DNA of 64,000 nucleotides from Ornithinibacillus bavariensis (GTDB taxonomy: Bacteria; Bacillota; Bacilli; Bacillales; Amphibacillaceae). The translations under genes were made by a program, and so were the position numbers. The notes under the pieces are model-generated. The model ran no database searches. It had not been told where the DNA came from and saw nothing but the letters and a program-made list of their open reading frames with translations. The DNA lies in the NCBI RefSeq assembly GCF_050433565.1, contig NZ_JBNPWZ010000002.1, positions 62,001-126,000 on the forward strand. The letters are read 5' to 3'. Numbering within the stretch: position 1 is the stretch's first letter; every line of letters begins with the position of its first letter. This document shows, piece after piece, positions 27,019 to 35,343 of this stretch.

Positions 27019-27909
27019 TCAATCCTCATGATAGTATTTTTCATAGTATTCGGCGGTTCCTAGGGGTCCAATGGTTAGTTCTTTTCCTTTATAGGTGGAT
27101 AATCTCACAATCCACTCCTTTTGTTCATCCATATCCATATTTCCGGTTGGAATGCAGCACAGATGATTAGCAATAAAGTGATGGTTATCCGGTAATGTCA
27201 ATCGTAATTGTTCGTATTGTTCAGGTGTTAATTCTATCTTCAAATATTCTTCCGTAGACTCATTTAATGCTTGCTGATGAATGATGTCACCGTTCTTTAA
27301 ATAAAGCACGCGATCAGCGTATAAATCTAAATTTGAAAGTAAATGGGATGCAACAAAAATAAGCTTTCCTTCTTTTTTCATTTGCATTAATCGCTTAGAG
27401 ATAAGCGAAACATTGGCTACATCGAGTCCATTCATTACTTCATCCATTAGCATGATAGGCGTATCAGCTGCTACAATCATGGCGAAGCATAAGCGCTGCC
27501 TCATCCCTAAGGAATAAGTTTTAACCTTCTTTTTAACATAGCCTTCCATTTGTAGCTGCTCATAAATTTCTTTTACATGCTTCGTAGTGCCTTTCCACAT
27601 ATTAGCATACAGCTTCATATGGTCGACACCTGTTAATTCCTCAAATAGATCCCCTTGGTCAGGAAAAGTAGCAAGTTGTTTATGAATGGAAATTTCCTTT
27701 CTTTCGGTTTTATACTGCAGATTTTCATTAAACGTAACATTACCTTTATTCGGTTTCATAAAGTTTGAAATGACATTAAATAGTGTTGTTTTACCGGTTC
27801 CGTTTGGAGCTACTAGACCAATGATTTCCCCGCTGTTTGCTGTTAATGAAAGATTATCCAACACTACTTTATCCTTATACTTTACGGAGACGTTTTCTAG
27901 TTTTAGCAT
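27019..27909 (-). CDS. ABC transporter ATP-binding protein
   Basis: 296 aa. Walker A APNGTGKTT, Q-loop TFPDQGDLFEELTG, signature YSLGMRQRL, Walker B IMLMDEVMNGLD (Asp-Glu intact) and ASHLLSNLD as H-loop. DEVMNGLD in place of DEPxxGLD is a mild change. A C-terminal extension of about 80 residues follows the ATPase core. Pairs with the two permeases encoded upstream; ABC-2 exporter type. Confidence 0.88.
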   Translation of the reverse strand: MLKLENVSVKYKDKVVLDNLSLTANSGEIIGLVAPNGTGKTTLFNVISNFMKPNKGNVTFNENLQYKTERKEISIHKQLATFPDQGDLFEELTGVDHMKLYANMWKGTTKHVKEIYEQLQMEGYVKKKVKTYSLGMRQRLCFAMIVAADTPIMLMDEVMNGLDVANVSLISKRLMQMKKEGKLIFVASHLLSNLDLYADRVLYLKNGDIIHQQALNESTEEYLKIELTPEQYEQLRLTLPDNHHFIANHLCCIPTGNMDMDEQKEWIVRLSTYKGKELTIGPLGTAEYYEKYYHED

Positions 27910-27957
27910 GACAATCCTCTTTTCTACTTATTAAATTTAAGTACCATTTTCACGCAA

Positions 27958-29118
27958 TCAAAATGCTTTTACCAATGGCGCATGTTTCGGTACACGATGA
28001 TAGGTGATTTTATTGATTGCATAAATTACCCCCAACAAGACTACTGCAATAATTCCTAATGTAATCATTACATGCCAGTAATCAATACGACTATTTCCAA
28101 GTTCTAATGCAAGATCACCGGAGAGAACCTTGTATATATCGATGTATTTAATTGGATGTAAAAAGGTCGCCTTAAATCCTGCAGCCATTGCAATATCAGG
28201 GATTAGATAGATACCTAGTCCAATAAGTATATTGGCAAATGCATTCTTGAAAAGCATATTAAGCAAGATGGAAAGTGCCAATAGCACAATTATTGCAAGA
28301 CCTAGTCCTAGGAACATATAGAGTAGGAACTTCCCGGTAGAAATAGCAATATAATTTTCATTCTTATAAACTAGTATAGGAAAAGAAAATTCACCGGCAT
28401 TAAATTTTGTAGCAACATAGATGCCCCCAATAGTAAATCCAAGTAGTAGAAACGTATAAGTGTGAACAAAGTGAACCATCAATTTACTTATTACTTTATT
28501 CATAAAGGATAAAGGGAAGCCCCTCATAACTGATTGGTGTCTTTGTTCATAGATAAGCATTTCATTCCCACTTATTAAGACAATTACTAAGAATAATAGT
28601 CCGGATAACATCGTAAGTACATTTGTAAAATAGTGATTTGTTGAGAAAGAATCTGATTCAATCGGCAAATTTTTATCTTTTATATAATGTAGTAGTGCGT
28701 CCTCTTTTAAAATCTCTTCCTTTGGGGTGATTAAGTGATCAGGAATACCATTATTTCCTAGCTCATGAACCTTCAGACGCAATCGATTTATTTCCAAGCC
28801 ATTTTCAATATACTGCTCACTGTCATTTCCATTACCGATAAACCAAAGCTGCATACCTAGTAAGGACTGAATTTGAGTATGATAATCATACACCTCCGCA
28901 ACCTCTGGCAGGTCGTGACGTTGCAAATCAAGGTATTCAAAGACTGCATAGGACATTTGCGTTTCTGTTCTCTTTTTATCAGTTAACGGTATGGGAGTCT
29001 CCTGACTATAGTAAATAAAAAACAAGACGAAGAAGAGTAGAAGGAATGCAGCAATGAACCAATTTTTTCGGTTTTTTAAAATTAATTTCGTCTCAAATTG
29101 CGTAAACTTCCAAAACAT
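27958..29118 (-). CDS. ABC-2 type permease, second subunit
   Basis: 386 aa. One N-terminal helix (about 20-40), an extracellular segment of about 140 residues, then five or more helices (about 170-380). This layout is shared with the upstream permease, suggesting a heterodimeric transporter. RBS-like AGAGAGGA precedes the ATG. Substrate unknown. Confidence 0.8.
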   Translation of the reverse strand: MFWKFTQFETKLILKNRKNWFIAAFLLLFFVLFFIYYSQETPIPLTDKKRTETQMSYAVFEYLDLQRHDLPEVAEVYDYHTQIQSLLGMQLWFIGNGNDSEQYIENGLEINRLRLKVHELGNNGIPDHLITPKEEILKEDALLHYIKDKNLPIESDSFSTNHYFTNVLTMLSGLLFLVIVLISGNEMLIYEQRHQSVMRGFPLSFMNKVISKLMVHFVHTYTFLLLGFTIGGIYVATKFNAGEFSFPILVYKNENYIAISTGKFLLYMFLGLGLAIIVLLALSILLNMLFKNAFANILIGLGIYLIPDIAMAAGFKATFLHPIKYIDIYKVLSGDLALELGNSRIDYWHVMITLGIIAVVLLGVIYAINKITYHRVPKHAPLVKAF

Positions 29119-29146
29119 AATAACTATCCTCTCTATTCTTATGACC

Positions 29147-30376
29147 TTACGCTGCTAATCGATAAAAACGCTGTTTTTTAACGACTCGTGAAACAACAAA
29201 AAGGGTAATTTCTAATACTAAAATTGTACTTAGTAAAACGATGATCCCTTTTTCAAATGTAATCGATTCAAGGTGGACCAAATATTGCTTTTCACCTGAA
29301 ATAATTCTTCCAAAATCAAAATAAGTCTGTGGTAAATTGCTAAGCTCAATGCCAAAAAGTTTTGTTAATGTTCTAGAATAGTAGATTCGCTCTGAAAATA
29401 GTATAACCGAGCCAACCATAAGCACTAACCAAGAATTTTTAAGTAATAGGCTTAGAATAGCATTTAAGCGAATAAATAAGTAAACAAGAATCGGTATCAT
29501 TCCAAATGTCATTAACAAGAATTTTGCTAAAGATATAGTTTCAAATTCCGCAAACCGGTACCCAAAATAATCATCTGGCAGTGAGCTAGGAATTGTAATT
29601 GGCACAGAAAGTTTAAAGGACCCAAAACCATTTTGGATGGACAAGATTATTACTACTAATAGTAATAATGCAGCTAATACGAGTAGCGTGTAAAAAAATG
29701 CAACAACTGATTTAATGTTAATTAATCGATACCATCCGATAGGCATACCTTGTAATAGAGAGCGATGCTGTCGATCTTTTGTCATCATGTCACTACTAAA
29801 ATAGATGGCACAAAATAGAACCATAAAGGCTGTCGTACCTAAAATGAAATTCACGATTGTTTGTAATGCTGTTTTTTGCTCAATCACTTCATATGTAATG
29901 GGAATACCTGCATCTAGATAGCCTTGATAGCGAAGATTTACTAAACTACTATTACGTGCTTGATCAATACCAGGGTATGGTGCATTTGCAATCAACATCC
30001 AGTCTCGCTGCTCATTCATTGCGTTGAAACCGAAACCTTTCATACGAAGCTGAATAAAGCGATTATAATCTTTGTCCTCAAAGGCATGTATCATTCTAGA
30101 TTGAACTTTTATTGCATATATATTGCTTGCAAATGGTGCACCAGTCATCTCACCATATCCAGTACCGCCCCTAGCAATCATTCCTTGTGTGACTGCCTCT
30201 AAGTCCTTTAATTCCAACCTCATCGCTTCAGGATCAAAGGAATCCGAAGTTTCTTTAGTTGGCAAAACTAAAAGCAAATAACTCAGAATTAAACTAACTA
30301 AGGCAATAATAAATAATACGTTCTTTTTGTTTTTGAGTATCATTTTGAATTCATGAACCATCATTGATCTAATCAT
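29147..30376 (-). CDS. ABC-2 type permease, first subunit
   Basis: 409 aa with the same plan as the next gene: helix at about 20-38, external domain about 40-170, then helices to the C-terminus. It contains MTKDRQHRSLLQGMPIGW, comparable to IYEQRHQSVMRGFPLSF in the partner, the cytoplasmic coupling segment. First gene of the operon; ATG behind AAGGGG. The 221-bp upstream gap to the divergent MscS gene carries the promoters. Confidence 0.8.
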   Translation of the reverse strand: MIRSMMVHEFKMILKNKKNVLFIIALVSLILSYLLLVLPTKETSDSFDPEAMRLELKDLEAVTQGMIARGGTGYGEMTGAPFASNIYAIKVQSRMIHAFEDKDYNRFIQLRMKGFGFNAMNEQRDWMLIANAPYPGIDQARNSSLVNLRYQGYLDAGIPITYEVIEQKTALQTIVNFILGTTAFMVLFCAIYFSSDMMTKDRQHRSLLQGMPIGWYRLINIKSVVAFFYTLLVLAALLLLVVIILSIQNGFGSFKLSVPITIPSSLPDDYFGYRFAEFETISLAKFLLMTFGMIPILVYLFIRLNAILSLLLKNSWLVLMVGSVILFSERIYYSRTLTKLFGIELSNLPQTYFDFGRIISGEKQYLVHLESITFEKGIIVLLSTILVLEITLFVVSRVVKKQRFYRLAA

Positions 30377-30597
30377 TAGTTGAATTCCCCTTTTTGGAAT
30401 CTTGTATTACAGAACAACAAAGATGGATAGTTGTTATATTGTAATACAACTGTAACGTAATTTTAATAATCTATTGCGAATAGTTTAACAATATATTAAC
30501 TGGATGACAAGAGGATATTTTTTTCTGTTATAATAGATAACTAATATAGTCCATTCTATTTTGGAGAAGTGGGATAAACGAATAATGGAGGATCATT

Positions 30598-31866
30598 ATG
30601 GAATTTATTAACAACTGGATTTCTGGATATGATATCAATCCACCATTAGATAAGTATCTTTCGGTTACATTAACGATTATTTTCGTTACTGTAGTCTGTG
30701 TAATCGCGAATTTTATTACTAAACAGATTGTCATTCGGATTATTACACGTATCTTAAAACGGCATAATTACAAATGGGGTAATATTTTATTAGAGAGAAA
30801 AGTATTTCGTAAATTATCCCATATTGTTCCTGCAATTATTATTTTTCGTTTTGCTGACACCTATCCGTCGTATCAGGATCTAATTGAGAAGGCAGCTATT
30901 ACGTATGTGATCATAGTGAGTTTATCCGTTATCAATAGCTTATTAAATGTTATTAATGATATTTATCAAACCTATGAAATCTCTAAGAGCAGACCAATAA
31001 AAGGATATATCCAGGTAGCTAAAATAGTGATATTAACTCTTGGGGTAATTTTGGTCATTGCAACTTTAATAGGGGAGAGTCCACTTATTTTACTCAGTGG
31101 CTTTGGTGCACTTTCTGCTGTATTTATGTTAGTTTTCAAGGATTCAATTTTGGGACTGGTTGCAGGTGTTCAATTGTCTTCCAATGATATGGTTCGCGTA
31201 GGCGACTGGATTGAAATGCCAAAATACGGAGCGGATGGCGATATTATTGATATTTCATTAAATACTGTAAAAGTGCAGAACTGGGATAAGACCATTACAA
31301 CTATTCCAAGCTATGCACTTATATCCGATTCATTTAAAAACTGGAGAGGGATGCAAACCTCTGGTGGAAGACGAATTAAACGTGCTTTATTTTTTGATAC
31401 AACAAGTATTCAGTTCTGTTCAGAAGAGATGATAGAGAGATTTAAACATATTCAGCTATTGACGGATTATATAAACGAAAGAGGAAAAGAAATAGAAGTG
31501 TTTAACAAGAGGATGCATATAAATAGAGAAATCCCAGTTAATGGTCGAGCATTAACAAATATTGGCGTTTTTCGAGCGTATGTAACCAATTATCTAAAGC
31601 ATCATTCTGGAATCAATCAGGATATGACCTTAATGGTTCGTCAGCTAGCTCCAACAGAAAATGGCATACCTCTAGAGGTTTATGCATTTACTAATGATGT
31701 AAACTGGTCATTTTATGAGTCTGTTCAGTCAGACATCTTTGATCATCTATTTGCTGTAGCTCCAGAATTTGGGCTTCGAATATTCCAAAATCCGACTGGA
31801 AATGATTTAAAAGGTGTAGTCGAGAGAATAACTCACAAAAATGAATTACGTAAACAAGAGGACTAG
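30598..31866 (+). CDS. MscS-family mechanosensitive channel (YbdG-like)
   Basis: 422 aa. Helices at about 20-42, 70-90, 95-115, 140-165 and the pore helix near 170-195. The pore and beta-domain signature is clear: SGFGALSAVFMLVFKDSILGLVAGVQLSSNDMVRVGDWIEMP. The C-terminal half is the cytoplasmic cage, with an insertion containing GGRRIKRALFFDTTSIQFC as in YbdG proteins. It releases solutes on hypo-osmotic shock. ATG behind GGAGG. Confidence 0.9.
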   Translation: MEFINNWISGYDINPPLDKYLSVTLTIIFVTVVCVIANFITKQIVIRIITRILKRHNYKWGNILLERKVFRKLSHIVPAIIIFRFADTYPSYQDLIEKAAITYVIIVSLSVINSLLNVINDIYQTYEISKSRPIKGYIQVAKIVILTLGVILVIATLIGESPLILLSGFGALSAVFMLVFKDSILGLVAGVQLSSNDMVRVGDWIEMPKYGADGDIIDISLNTVKVQNWDKTITTIPSYALISDSFKNWRGMQTSGGRRIKRALFFDTTSIQFCSEEMIERFKHIQLLTDYINERGKEIEVFNKRMHINREIPVNGRALTNIGVFRAYVTNYLKHHSGINQDMTLMVRQLAPTENGIPLEVYAFTNDVNWSFYESVQSDIFDHLFAVAPEFGLRIFQNPTGNDLKGVVERITHKNELRKQED

Positions 31867-31876
31867 CATACAGAAA

Positions 31877-31956
31877 ATTACCGAATTGATTTGTATCCAA
31901 AAAGCCAATGCTTTTGACTATCCGACTTTTTGGAATAAATCGACTCGGTAGTTTTT
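31877..31956. terminator. Long hairpin between convergent mscS and mrpG
   Basis: TACCGA (31879-31884) pairs with TCGGTA (31945-31950), with inner CCAAAAAG/CTTTTTGG pairing, then GTTTTT on the plus strand. It lies between two stop codons and can serve both genes. Confidence 0.7.
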
Positions 31957-31957
31957 C

Positions 31958-32326
31958 TTATTCATTCTCTTTTTTAATGTTATGAGCAGTAAAATAATCC
32001 TTCAATTCATCCTCAGCACTAGTCTTTGCTAATGGTACATTAGCTCGATAGGCTCCTCGACATATAACATGGGCCGCAACTGGTGCGGTCAAGAATACAA
32101 AGATAATTCCAAGGATTAGACGAATACTAAAATATCCCTCGGAAATTAAAAAATAAAGTAAAGTTCCTATTAGAATAAATAATACTCCTACTGTTGAACT
32201 CTTGGATGCAGCATGTGAACGTGTATAGACATCTGGTAAGCGAACCAAGCCAATCGAACTGATTAAACTAACTACGGTTCCTATTAAAATAAAAACCCCT
32301 GCAACAATCTCAGCGCTTTCGTTCAA
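31958..32326 (-). CDS. mrpG: Mrp Na+/H+ antiporter subunit G
   Basis: 122 aa with three helices; GTVVSLISSIGLVRLPDVYTRSHAASKSSTVGV is diagnostic for MrpG/MnhG. Last gene of the operon. It begins with TTG behind AAGGGGTG and overlaps mrpF by 17 bp. A small subunit required for assembly of the hetero-oligomeric antiporter. Confidence 0.92.
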   Translation of the reverse strand: MNESAEIVAGVFILIGTVVSLISSIGLVRLPDVYTRSHAASKSSTVGVLFILIGTLLYFLISEGYFSIRLILGIIFVFLTAPVAAHVICRGAYRANVPLAKTSAEDELKDYFTAHNIKKENE

Positions 32327-32588
32327 TGACTACACCCCTTTCAAGAAATCTGGCAAACGCAATAGTGCCGATAAAGGACAGAATGCCAATTAATAATATT
32401 AATTCAAAAAATGCATGAGAGTCTAGGTAAACAGAGAAAATGGCAATCCCTGCAATGAGATTTATTCCAATTGCATCTAATGCTTGGATTCGATCAGCAC
32501 TAGATGGTCCTTTTACAACACGATATATATTTAAAAGAATAGAAATTGTTAATACGATTAGTGATGAAATCATTAACAGATTAAACAT
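32310..32588 (-). CDS. mrpF: Mrp Na+/H+ antiporter subunit F
   Basis: 92 aa, three helices; VVKGPSSADRIQALDAIGINLIAGIAIFSVY matches the MrpF/MnhF core, related to a NuoK-like small subunit. Overlaps mrpE by 8 bp with a weak ribosome site, so translation is probably coupled. Confidence 0.92.
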   Translation of the reverse strand: MFNLLMISSLIVLTISILLNIYRVVKGPSSADRIQALDAIGINLIAGIAIFSVYLDSHAFFELILLIGILSFIGTIAFARFLERGVVIERKR

Positions 32589-33066
32589 ATTTTCTCGTCA
32601 CATCCTTAATAGCGCGTTCAAATACTACCTGTGATTTTAATACGGAATTTTTTGATTCTGGTATATCCATGGCATGAACATATAGGCTCTTTCCATCAGG
32701 AGTAACCTCCATCACAACGGATCCAGGTGTTAAACAAATCAATAAGGAAAGCAGGGTAATCTCCACATCGCCTTCTAAATCAGTATCAATTCGAAATATT
32801 CCGGGAGTCACATTGATCTTTGGACGTAGTATTTGTTTTATCACAACAACAGCAGAACTTAATAGTTCTCGCCCAAATACATAAAATAATTTAAGTGCAG
32901 CCCAAACAAAGAATAAGTAAAAGGGCTTTTGATAAAAACGTCGCATAAAAAATAAAATGATAATACCGATAATGTATCCACTTAAAAAAGCAAGAAAATT
33001 CCACTCATCCTGAAGAAACATCCATAAAAAAGCAATAAATAGATTTACTAAAATTTGAAATGGCAA
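32581..33066 (-). CDS. mrpE: Mrp Na+/H+ antiporter subunit E
   Basis: 161 aa: two or three N-terminal helices, then a soluble segment with LICLTPGSVVMEVTPDGKSLYVHAMD, the MrpE/MnhE signature. Start is TTG behind AAAGGGG; no ATG is in frame nearby. 21 bp after mrpD. Confidence 0.92.
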   Translation of the reverse strand: MPFQILVNLFIAFLWMFLQDEWNFLAFLSGYIIGIIILFFMRRFYQKPFYLFFVWAALKLFYVFGRELLSSAVVVIKQILRPKINVTPGIFRIDTDLEGDVEITLLSLLICLTPGSVVMEVTPDGKSLYVHAMDIPESKNSVLKSQVVFERAIKDVTRKYV

Positions 33067-33087
33067 AAATCATTACCCCTTTCCACA

Positions 33088-34578
33088 TCATGGGATATCA
33101 TTTCCAGCGAAAACTGCCTCTATATATACTTCAGGATCCATTAATCCATCTACAGCAATTTCCACATAGGAATGAATCCATTCTGGCCCAATACCTAGTG
33201 CTATTGTCAAGGCTGTCAATAATACAAGTGGTAAAATAACACCCTTTGTTGATCCCTTTTCCTCATCCTCACTTAAAATAGTTTCTCCCCAAAAGACGTT
33301 CATAAAAATCTTCATTAAAGAATACAAAATCATTAGACTAGTAATTAAACCAATTGCACCTAGCCAATAGTATTCAGCTTCAAAAGAACCTCTCGTAATA
33401 AAGACCTTTCCGATGAATCCACTTAATGGGGGGATTCCAATCAATGCAAGAGCAGCGATGAAGAACATCCACCCCAAATAAGGATGGTGGCGAATTAAAC
33501 CACTCATTTCCTTTATGTTTCTAGTCCCAGTTAAATAAATGATAACTCCTGCAATAAGAAAGATTAACGCCTTAGCAATCATGTCATGCACTAAATAATA
33601 GACAGTACCTAACAGTCCAAAGCTTGAAAAAATCGCAAGCCCAGCTAGAATAAAACCAGATCCAATAATGACATTATAGGTTAAGATTCTACTAATATCC
33701 CAATAACCAATAGCCCCGATACCACCTAGAATCATGGTTAAGGCAGCTAATACCCCAATCATGGTGTGTGTTATTTCAGGTTCATGATAGAATACAAGCG
33801 TAAAGATGCGAATGATTGCATATATCCCAACCTTCGTTAATAATGCTGCAAATAGAGCCGATATGGCTGCAGGTGGAACCTGGTAGGAGCCAGGAAGCCA
33901 ATAAAATAAAAATAAGCCAGCCTTAATACCAAATACGAGCAGGAATAATAACGCAACAGTTGTTATAAATCCATCCTGCCCAGCCTCTGCAATACGTACA
34001 GATATATGTGCCAGATTAAGTGTACCCGTTAAGGAATATATATACGCAATTCCGATTAGGAAAAATGCGGAGGACAAGACATTAATAATTACATATTTCA
34101 TTGTCTCCCTCAGCTGTAACTTTCCACCACCTAATGAAACCAATACATACGAGGCAAGGAGAAGAATTTCAAAAAAGACGTATAGATTGAATAAGTCCCC
34201 AGTTAAAAATGAACCATTTACACCAGTAATCAAAAATAAAAATAAAGAATAAAAATAATGCTTTTCTCTACCTTGACCAATTGTTTTAAAGGAAAAAAGT
34301 AAACAACATAGTGAAACAATACTACTTGTAAGAACTAATAACATAGAGAACATATCGCCCACAAGTCCAATTCCATATGGTGCCTGCCATCCACCCAATT
34401 GCAGGGTTTGGATTCCATTATTCTTTATTTGACCAATGATAATTATGGAGATTCCAGAGACTAAGACCATGACAATTAAACTGATTATTCGCTGCAGTCG
34501 AATGTGATTCCGAAATAGAATGAAGATTAGTCCAGCGATTAACGGCATAATGACTGGCCATATTAATAAGTTATTCAT
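33088..34578 (-). CDS. mrpD: Mrp Na+/H+ antiporter subunit D
   Basis: About 496 aa, 14 helices, homologous to NuoM/NuoN ion-translocating subunits. GSYQVPPAAISALFAALLTKVGIYAIIRIF contains the conserved proton-channel lysine; the conserved glutamate is in LYVFFEILLLASYV. The second ATG (34578) is chosen: GAGAGG is 8 bases upstream of it, but only 2 from the ATG at 34584. Overlaps mrpC by 8 bp. Confidence 0.94.
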   Translation of the reverse strand: MNNLLIWPVIMPLIAGLIFILFRNHIRLQRIISLIVMVLVSGISIIIIGQIKNNGIQTLQLGGWQAPYGIGLVGDMFSMLLVLTSSIVSLCCLLFSFKTIGQGREKHYFYSLFLFLITGVNGSFLTGDLFNLYVFFEILLLASYVLVSLGGGKLQLRETMKYVIINVLSSAFFLIGIAYIYSLTGTLNLAHISVRIAEAGQDGFITTVALLFLLVFGIKAGLFLFYWLPGSYQVPPAAISALFAALLTKVGIYAIIRIFTLVFYHEPEITHTMIGVLAALTMILGGIGAIGYWDISRILTYNVIIGSGFILAGLAIFSSFGLLGTVYYLVHDMIAKALIFLIAGVIIYLTGTRNIKEMSGLIRHHPYLGWMFFIAALALIGIPPLSGFIGKVFITRGSFEAEYYWLGAIGLITSLMILYSLMKIFMNVFWGETILSEDEEKGSTKGVILPLVLLTALTIALGIGPEWIHSYVEIAVDGLMDPEVYIEAVFAGNDIP

Positions 34579-34909
34579 GTTCATTACCTCTCAATTTGTT
34601 CATGTCGGCTGTACCATGTTTTTTATAGGTCCGATAACTTAGCACTAGTAGAAATGCGGTCACTGCAAAATTAATGACGATTGCCGTTAAGATTAATGCC
34701 TGTGGAATTGCATCGGTAAAGGTATGCAATTTTTCCGTAAGTAGTGGTGGACCTCCTTGTTTCAGTCCACCCATTACCATAATCATTAAATTGATGGCAT
34801 GACTGATGAGAGAAAGTCCAAGTATGATTCGAAGCATTTGATTGGTTAAAATTAAATAGGTTCCAATTGTAAAAAGGATTCCGATAACGATTGCCATTAA
34901 TGTTTCCAT
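34571..34909 (-). CDS. mrpC: Mrp Na+/H+ antiporter subunit C
   Basis: 112 aa, three helices, homologous to NuoK. LILTNQMLRIILGLSLISHAINLMIM and DAIPQALILTAIVINFAVTAF are the family core. ATG 34909 overlaps the mrpB stop by one base, with GAGG 9 bases before it. Confidence 0.94.
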   Translation of the reverse strand: METLMAIVIGILFTIGTYLILTNQMLRIILGLSLISHAINLMIMVMGGLKQGGPPLLTEKLHTFTDAIPQALILTAIVINFAVTAFLLVLSYRTYKKHGTADMNKLRGNEHE

Positions 34910-35343
34910 TACAGTTCATCCTCACTTATGCTTGTAATGATGGTCACGGCAGTACCGATGACAGCAAGTGCTACGCCAATATCGAATAACACTGCAGTAG
35001 CGAGTTCAGTCTTGCCGAAAACAGGGAGGTTAAAATAGCCAAATGCTTGTTCTAAAAAATTGTCTCCATATATCATGCCAACTAGTCCTGTAAATACGGA
35101 GATCAATACCCCCAGTGCAGCCATTTTTTTATAATCTATCGGTAGATTTTTTCTTATTTTCTCAATGTCGAAGGACAAATAAAGTAGGACGATACCAGCT
35201 GCTGTTGTTAAACCTCCTATAAAGCCACCACCAGGATAATGATGACCCGCCCAAAATAAATCAATGGAAAAGGTAAAAATGATAATGGAGGCAATCTTCG
35301 TTACAGTGTGCAATATCACGTCATTTGGTTCAGGTTTCATCAT
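34909..35343 (-). CDS. mrpB: Mrp Na+/H+ antiporter subunit B
   Basis: About 144 aa with four helices. FWAGHHYPGGGFIGGLTTAAGIVLLYLSFD is the MrpB/MnhB signature. Starts inside the mrpA 3' end (14-bp overlap) at ATG behind AAGGAA; the ATG directly following is an alternative. Confidence 0.93.
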   Translation of the reverse strand: MMKPEPNDVILHTVTKIASIIIFTFSIDLFWAGHHYPGGGFIGGLTTAAGIVLLYLSFDIEKIRKNLPIDYKKMAALGVLISVFTGLVGMIYGDNFLEQAFGYFNLPVFGKTELATAVLFDIGVALAVIGTAVTIITSISEDEL

